DNA of 64,000 nucleotides, taken from assembly GCA_964345075.1 (NCBI GenBank), contig CAYFPS010000002.1:62001-126000 (forward strand), in the 5' to 3' direction. How positions within the stretch are numbered: position 1 is the stretch's first letter; every line of letters starts with the position of its first letter. Shown in pieces: positions 62,794 to 64,000 of this stretch. The position numbers and the translations under genes are program-made. The notes below the pieces were generated by a model. That model worked only from the letters and a program-made list of their open reading frames with translations. It did no database searches and was not told where the DNA came from. The DNA is from CAYFPS01 sp964345075. GTDB lineage: Bacteria; CAIWAD01.

Positions 62794-64000
62794 TGCGTAC
62801 AAGCTTGCTCCTTGCACTGCTCTTTGCCGGCCAGGCACTGGCGGCGAAGATCCCCAGCCATCCTGACAAGCTCGTCTACGATGAACTGCACTACGATCCG
62901 CCGGTCGCGGCTGATTACCGCGAGCCGCTTGTAGAGGGAGCTGTTGCCTACATCGCCGAGGACTCGCGTGTTCCCCTGATTGACATCACGATCAACATCA
63001 AGATGGACGATCAGCAGGTGCCCGAAGGCCTGAATGGGCTGCACTCCGCTACGATGGAACTGTTGACGGCTGGCGCGGGCGAATGGGACGCGACCTGGAT
63101 CGAAGAAGAGATCGCCTATCTGGGTGCAAGTCTTCGCAGCCGTGTTACAAGTTCCGGTGGTAGCGTGAGCCTGCAGACCCTGACGAAGGACTTCGATCAT
63201 GGTCTGGACATGCTCTTCGCCATTTTGCAGACACCGAACTTCGATCAGGATCGCCTTGAGCTCTGGAAGGAAGAGCGCATTGCCTCCTTCAAGGAGCGCA
63301 ATGACCATCCGCGCCGCATCGAAAGCATGGAATGGCGCCGACTGATCTATGACGAGAGCTGGTACAAGCCAGCCACAGCAGCGGATGTGGCAGCCATCAA
63401 CCGTGATGCGATGAAGGACTGGGCCCGGACCTGGATTCAGCCCGCACACATGGTAATCTCCATTTCAGGTGACTTCCAGAAGGAAGAAATGCTGGCCAAT
63501 CTCAACCAGCGTCTGGCGGGCTGGTCAGGTCCTGAGGTGAGCTTCGGCGCCATGGAGCCCGTGTACAGTCATGTATCACCGGGCGTCTATCTCGTCAACA
63601 AGGATGTCAACCAGACGCGGGCGTTCTGCCTTCTGCCGGGGCTGGATCGAGACGACGATGCCTGGCTGGCAGCCTACATGATGAATGAGATTCTGGGCGG
63701 CAGCGGCATGAGCTCGAACCTGGTCAACCGCATTCGCACCAAGGAAGGGCTGGCCTACTCGACCGGAAGCCGCCTGGAAGAGGTGGATCGCGGACAGGGC
63801 CTGCTTTACGCGCTCTTTCAGACCAAAACCGAGAGCACAATTTTTGCGATGAGTCTGCTGGTGGACGAATACAACAAGATGGCAGCCGGCGACATCGATG
63901 CGGAGTCCTTTGAGAATGCACGGACAAAGATGATCGACGGCTTCCCCGCAACTTTTGGTGACGCCGCAAGGATCGTTTCCGTCCTTGCTGACGAGGAGAT
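62793..64000 (+). CDS. M16-family partner subunit, non-catalytic (3' partial)
   Basis: A frame open from the ATG at 62793 to the window end, about 402 residues and incomplete. It starts with a signal peptide (LLLALLFAGQALAAK). The fold matches M16: LVEGAVAYIAE, VNKDVNQTRAFCLLPG and LNEILGG-type elements (seen as MMNEILGGSG). The position of HxxEH holds GLHSATMEL, so the zinc site is missing. It is probably the substrate-binding partner of the upstream enzyme. It contains TGTATCAC at 63572 and GTGTTACA at 63142. Confidence 0.85.
   Translation, partial: MRTSLLLALLFAGQALAAKIPSHPDKLVYDELHYDPPVAADYREPLVEGAVAYIAEDSRVPLIDITINIKMDDQQVPEGLNGLHSATMELLTAGAGEWDATWIEEEIAYLGASLRSRVTSSGGSVSLQTLTKDFDHGLDMLFAILQTPNFDQDRLELWKEERIASFKERNDHPRRIESMEWRRLIYDESWYKPATAADVAAINRDAMKDWARTWIQPAHMVISISGDFQKEEMLANLNQRLAGWSGPEVSFGAMEPVYSHVSPGVYLVNKDVNQTRAFCLLPGLDRDDDAWLAAYMMNEILGGSGMSSNLVNRIRTKEGLAYSTGSRLEEVDRGQGLLYALFQTKTESTIFAMSLLVDEYNKMAAGDIDAESFENARTKMIDGFPATFGDAARIVSVLADEE

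Larger units (their letters stand above)
1919..63579. repeat. Dispersed octamer GTGATACA / TGTATCAC (about 65 copies)
   Basis: By hand I count about 29 copies of GTGATACA and 36 of TGTATCAC on the + strand, and some 14 more seven-base matches (GTGATAC/GTATCAC). First bases of exact copies include 1919, 3551, 4724, 6125, 6490, 7255, 8130, 9000, 9420, 15443, 16345, 21029, 21356, 21794, 22700, 26772, 26907, 27730, 32311, 45237, 45395, 45509, 45662, 49882, 53642, 57937, 58240, 58529, 61961, 62126 and 63572. An arbitrary octamer should occur about twice on two strands of 64 kb. The favoured extension is CGTGATACA followed by A or C. Copies lie in both orientations relative to genes and nearly all are inside coding regions. 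The spread resembles DNA uptake sequences. Function is inferred, not shown. Confidence 0.9.

Noticed and set aside
1919..63579. The octamer as a REP-type or terminator hairpin element
   Set aside because: Copies are single, not in inverted pairs, and almost all lie in coding sequence, so they cannot form the usual intergenic hairpins.
1..64000. CRISPR arrays, tRNA or rRNA genes, insertion sequences and integrase genes
   Set aside because: I saw no repeat-spacer array, no clear T-psi-C loop or cloverleaf, no transposase and no direct terminal repeats. A structured search could still find a tRNA I missed.

Overview
The window looks like a stretch of a G+C-rich (about 55-60% by eye) didermic bacterial genome from the Fibrobacterota-Chlorobiota-Bacteroidota superphylum or a related candidate phylum. 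The evidence is indirect. Four large secreted proteins end in a PNPFNP/PNPY-type FlgD-Ig or T9SS-like C-terminal domain. YbeY has the CGWSDD ending I associate with Bacteroidota-type YbeY. There is a peptidase C25 (gingipain-like) protein and an ExbB-ExbD-ExbD-TonB locus. A run of ten N inside aspS shows that this is a draft scaffold. I could not place the organism more precisely.

Layout. 1-2.3 kb (+): the end of a secreted sorting-domain protein and an Eis-like acetyltransferase. 2.3-10.8 kb (-): an outer-membrane protein, a TPR lipoprotein, a 1593-residue C25 peptidase and an M14 carboxypeptidase with a one-base frameshift. 11.0-14.7 kb (-): an overlapping chain pyrF, PilZ protein, pyrE, MBL hydrolase, lipoprotein cyclophilin. 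14.8-16.6 kb (+): a sulfopyruvate/phosphonopyruvate decarboxylase-like ThDP enzyme coupled to a carboxymuconolactone-decarboxylase-fold protein. 16.6-20.9 kb: VOC protein, OmpA protein, two unknowns and a GNAT. 20.9-29.8 kb (-): nuoABCDGHI followed tightly by an amidase and folC. 29.9-32.0 kb: an S8 protease. 32.1-35.5 kb: an MscS channel, a P-loop ATPase and a helical protein, which form an uncharacterised trio. 35.7-37.8 kb: TonB energisation genes. 38.0-43.9 kb: ctpA, dprA and a beta-helix secreted protein. 44.0-47.8 kb: HEAT protein, an unknown and ackA. 47.8-54.1 kb: PpiC-type isomerase, PIN-PhoH, GT9-like fragment, CorC-like protein, ybeY, phoH. 54.2-57.4 kb: LysM protein, small lipoprotein, aspS, rpsU. 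57.8-64.0 kb: malic enzyme, then (+) rhomboid, rsmE and an M16 peptidase pair cut by the window end.

The most striking signal is not a gene. The octamer GTGATACA (reverse complement TGTATCAC) occurs about 65 times by hand count, roughly one per kilobase, against about two expected by chance. It occurs in both orientations and almost always inside genes, and it imposes recurrent peptide fragments such as RDT, VSR and YH. One-base variants (GTGTTACA, TGTCTCAC, GTAATACA) are also over-represented. This pattern of density, intragenic location, mixed orientation and a halo of near-matches is what DNA uptake sequences look like in Neisseria and Pasteurellaceae. A dprA gene, a natural-transformation recombination mediator, lies in the window. 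I propose a DNA-uptake-sequence-like system as the leading hypothesis. A recombination (Chi-like) or chromosome-organisation motif is the alternative.

Most genes lie on the minus strand in short-spaced or overlapping runs. Five intrinsic terminators on the minus strand (after the cyclophilin, tonB, beta-helix, LysM and rpsU genes) and probable ones after ctpA (-) and rsmE (+) divide these runs into transcription units.
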